7,022 bases of DNA. It comes from Nitrosomonas sp. UBA6494 (lineage in GTDB: Bacteria > Pseudomonadota > Gammaproteobacteria > Burkholderiales > Nitrosomonadaceae). The notes under the pieces were generated by a model. That model was not told the DNA's origin and searched no databases. It saw nothing but the letters and a program-made list of their open reading frames with translations. Both the position numbers and the translations under genes were made by a program. Where the stretch lies: NCBI GenBank assembly GCA_002435335.1, contig DJMI01000040.1, positions 1 to 7,022 on the forward strand, in the 5' to 3' direction. Below, one piece after another: positions 5,735-7,022 of this stretch (position 1 is the stretch's first letter; the number at the start of each line of letters is the position of its first letter).

Positions 5735-7022
5735 TCAAGTAACGATTTCACCGCGTAATGAATGCGAACGAGCTTCGGTAATGCGTACATTGACGAACTG
5801 GCCAGCAAGTGCGGGGTCTCCGGGTAAATTGACCACACGGTTATTGTCCGTACGTCCGCTTAATTCGTCGGCATTCTTTTTTGATGTGCCTTCCAGTAGC
5901 ACACGCTGAATTGAGCCAACCATTTGTTGGCTAATTTTGCGCGATTGCAATCCGAGTTGCGCTTGCAAGCGATGCAATCGCTCCAATTTTTCTTCCTGCG
6001 GTGTTTCATCGGGCAAATCGGCAGCCGGTGTGCCGGGACGTGCGCTGTAGACGAAACTGTAAGAGTCGTCGAAATTCATTTCTTCGACCAATTTCATCGT
6101 TGCCTGAAAATCGGCTTCGGTTTCACCGGGAAAGCCGACGATAAAATCTGACGACAATGAAATGTCCGGGCGAATCGCACGCAGTTTGCGGATGATCGAT
6201 TTGTACTCCAAGACACTATAACCTCGTTTCATTGCTGCCAGCACCCGATCCGAACCGGATTGCACCGGCAAATGCAAGTGATTGACCAGTTTTGGCAATT
6301 GCGCGTAAGACTGGATCAATCGGGTGGTGAATTCTTTTGGATGCGATGTCGTGTAACGGATACGCTCGATGCCCGGGATTTCATGCAGATACTCCAACAA
6401 TAACGCAAAATCGGCGATTTCACCGTCGTCCATGACACCCAGGTAAGCATTGACATTCTGTCCTAATAAGGTGATTTCCTTGATGCCCTGATCGGCAAGA
6501 ACAGCGATTTCGGTCAGCACGTCGACCAACGGTCTTGAAACTTCTTCGCCGCGCGTGTACGGCACCACACAGAAACTGCAGTATTTGCTACAGCCTTCCA
6601 TAATCGATACGAACGCTGTTACACCTTCGGTACGAGCAGGTGGCAGGTGGTCGAATTTTTCGATTTCTGGAAACGAAATATCTACTTGCGACCGTCCGGT
6701 CACTTTGCGCGATTCGATCAGTTGCGGCAAGCGATGTAAAGTTTGCGGGCCGAATACCACATCGACAAAAGGTGCGCGACTGACGATTGCCTTACCTTCC
6801 TGGCTGGCGACACAACCGCCGACGCCGATCAATAGATTAGGATTGCTTTCTTTTAGGTGCCGCACCCGTCCCAAATCATGAAATACTTTTTCTTGTGCTT
6901 TCTCGCGTACCGAACAGGTATTGAACAAAATCACGTCGGCTTGCGCCGGATCGTCGGTTTGTTCCATGCCGTAAGCCGCATGCAATACATCGGCCATTTT
7001 CTCCGAGTCGTACTCGTTCATC
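5735..7022 (-). CDS. miaB: tRNA-2-methylthio-N6-dimethylallyladenosine synthase MiaB (5' end missing)
   Basis: MiaB is a radical-SAM enzyme with two [4Fe-4S] clusters that adds the methylthio group to i6A37 of tRNAs, next to the anticodon, in the cytoplasm. The visible 428 residues hold the UPF0004 domain, with cysteines at 36 (NTCSVR) and 70 (GVGGC), then the radical-SAM motif CSKYCSFC (C144, C148, C151), and a C-terminal TRAM RNA-binding domain (about 365-428). LLGQNVNAYLG at 185-195 marks MiaB rather than RimO, which has a different sequence there. The first ATG in the window (7019-7021) encodes the M of the conserved CQMNEYDS motif, so it is an internal codon. The true start, with about 15 more residues and the first cluster cysteine, lies beyond the right edge. 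The stop TGA is 60 bases before the longest phoH frame. It is probably the first visible gene of the operon. Confidence 0.97.
   Translation of the reverse strand, partial: MNEYDSEKMADVLHAAYGMEQTDDPAQADVILFNTCSVREKAQEKVFHDLGRVRHLKESNPNLLIGVGGCVASQEGKAIVSRAPFVDVVFGPQTLHRLPQLIESRKVTGRSQVDISFPEIEKFDHLPPARTEGVTAFVSIMEGCSKYCSFCVVPYTRGEEVSRPLVDVLTEIAVLADQGIKEITLLGQNVNAYLGVMDDGEIADFALLLEYLHEIPGIERIRYTTSHPKEFTTRLIQSYAQLPKLVNHLHLPVQSGSDRVLAAMKRGYSVLEYKSIIRKLRAIRPDISLSSDFIVGFPGETEADFQATMKLVEEMNFDDSYSFVYSARPGTPAADLPDETPQEEKLERLHRLQAQLGLQSRKISQQMVGSIQRVLLEGTSKKNADELSGRTDNNRVVNLPGDPALAGQFVNVRITEARSHSLRGEIVT

Noticed and set aside
5605..5838. Minus-strand open frame of 77 codons spanning the miaB-phoH gap
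   Set aside because: It overlaps the end of miaB and the start of phoH in another frame, has no recognisable features and is best explained as chance.
7019..7021. ATG at the right edge as the start of miaB
   Set aside because: It encodes the methionine of the conserved CQMNEYDS motif, so the gene continues beyond the window.

Overview
The window is a compact, one-directional housekeeping segment from a Gram-negative bacterium, most likely a betaproteobacterium. By the feel of the protein sequences it could be a Nitrosomonas-like member, but that is recollection and was not tested. All six convincing genes lie on the minus strand and are packed tightly. Read in the direction of transcription, from the right edge to the left, they are: miaB (tRNA methylthiotransferase, 5' end cut off by the window edge), a PhoH-like ATPase (ybeZ), ybeY (rRNA maturation endoribonuclease), corC/ybeX (soluble CBS-domain protein), recJ (single-strand 5'-3' exonuclease) and an integral membrane protein with an MgtC-like N-terminal part and a DUF4010-type C-terminal part.

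Right part (4157-7022): miaB, phoH and ybeY form the well-known RNA-maturation block. MiaB modifies A37 of tRNAs, YbeY matures and polices rRNA, and the PhoH-like ATPase is the usual genetic and physical partner of YbeY. The phoH-ybeY junction is unusual. The two genes share one reading frame, separated by a single TAA and two sense codons, and neither has a usable ATG start.

Middle part (1457-4113): corC follows ybeY as in many proteobacteria. The next gene is recJ, not lnt, which sits there in the enterobacterial order. RecJ shows all its DHH and DHHA1 motifs intact.

Left part (1-1467): the membrane-protein gene starts inside the last codons of recJ (11-base overlap), so the two are probably co-translated. 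Beyond its stop lies a strong 14-bp hairpin (137-171), which probably ends the cluster although it has no clear T-tract. The last 108 bases hold a plus-strand reading frame open to the window edge with a faint transposase-like look; it is only weakly supported.

No RNA genes, CRISPR arrays, complete insertion sequences or riboswitches were seen. Nothing here is clearly a new biological system. The points worth a second look are the translation signals (weak or missing Shine-Dalgarno sequences, non-ATG starts, in-frame neighbours), the gene order around recJ, and the uncharacterised MgtC/DUF4010 membrane protein coupled to recJ.
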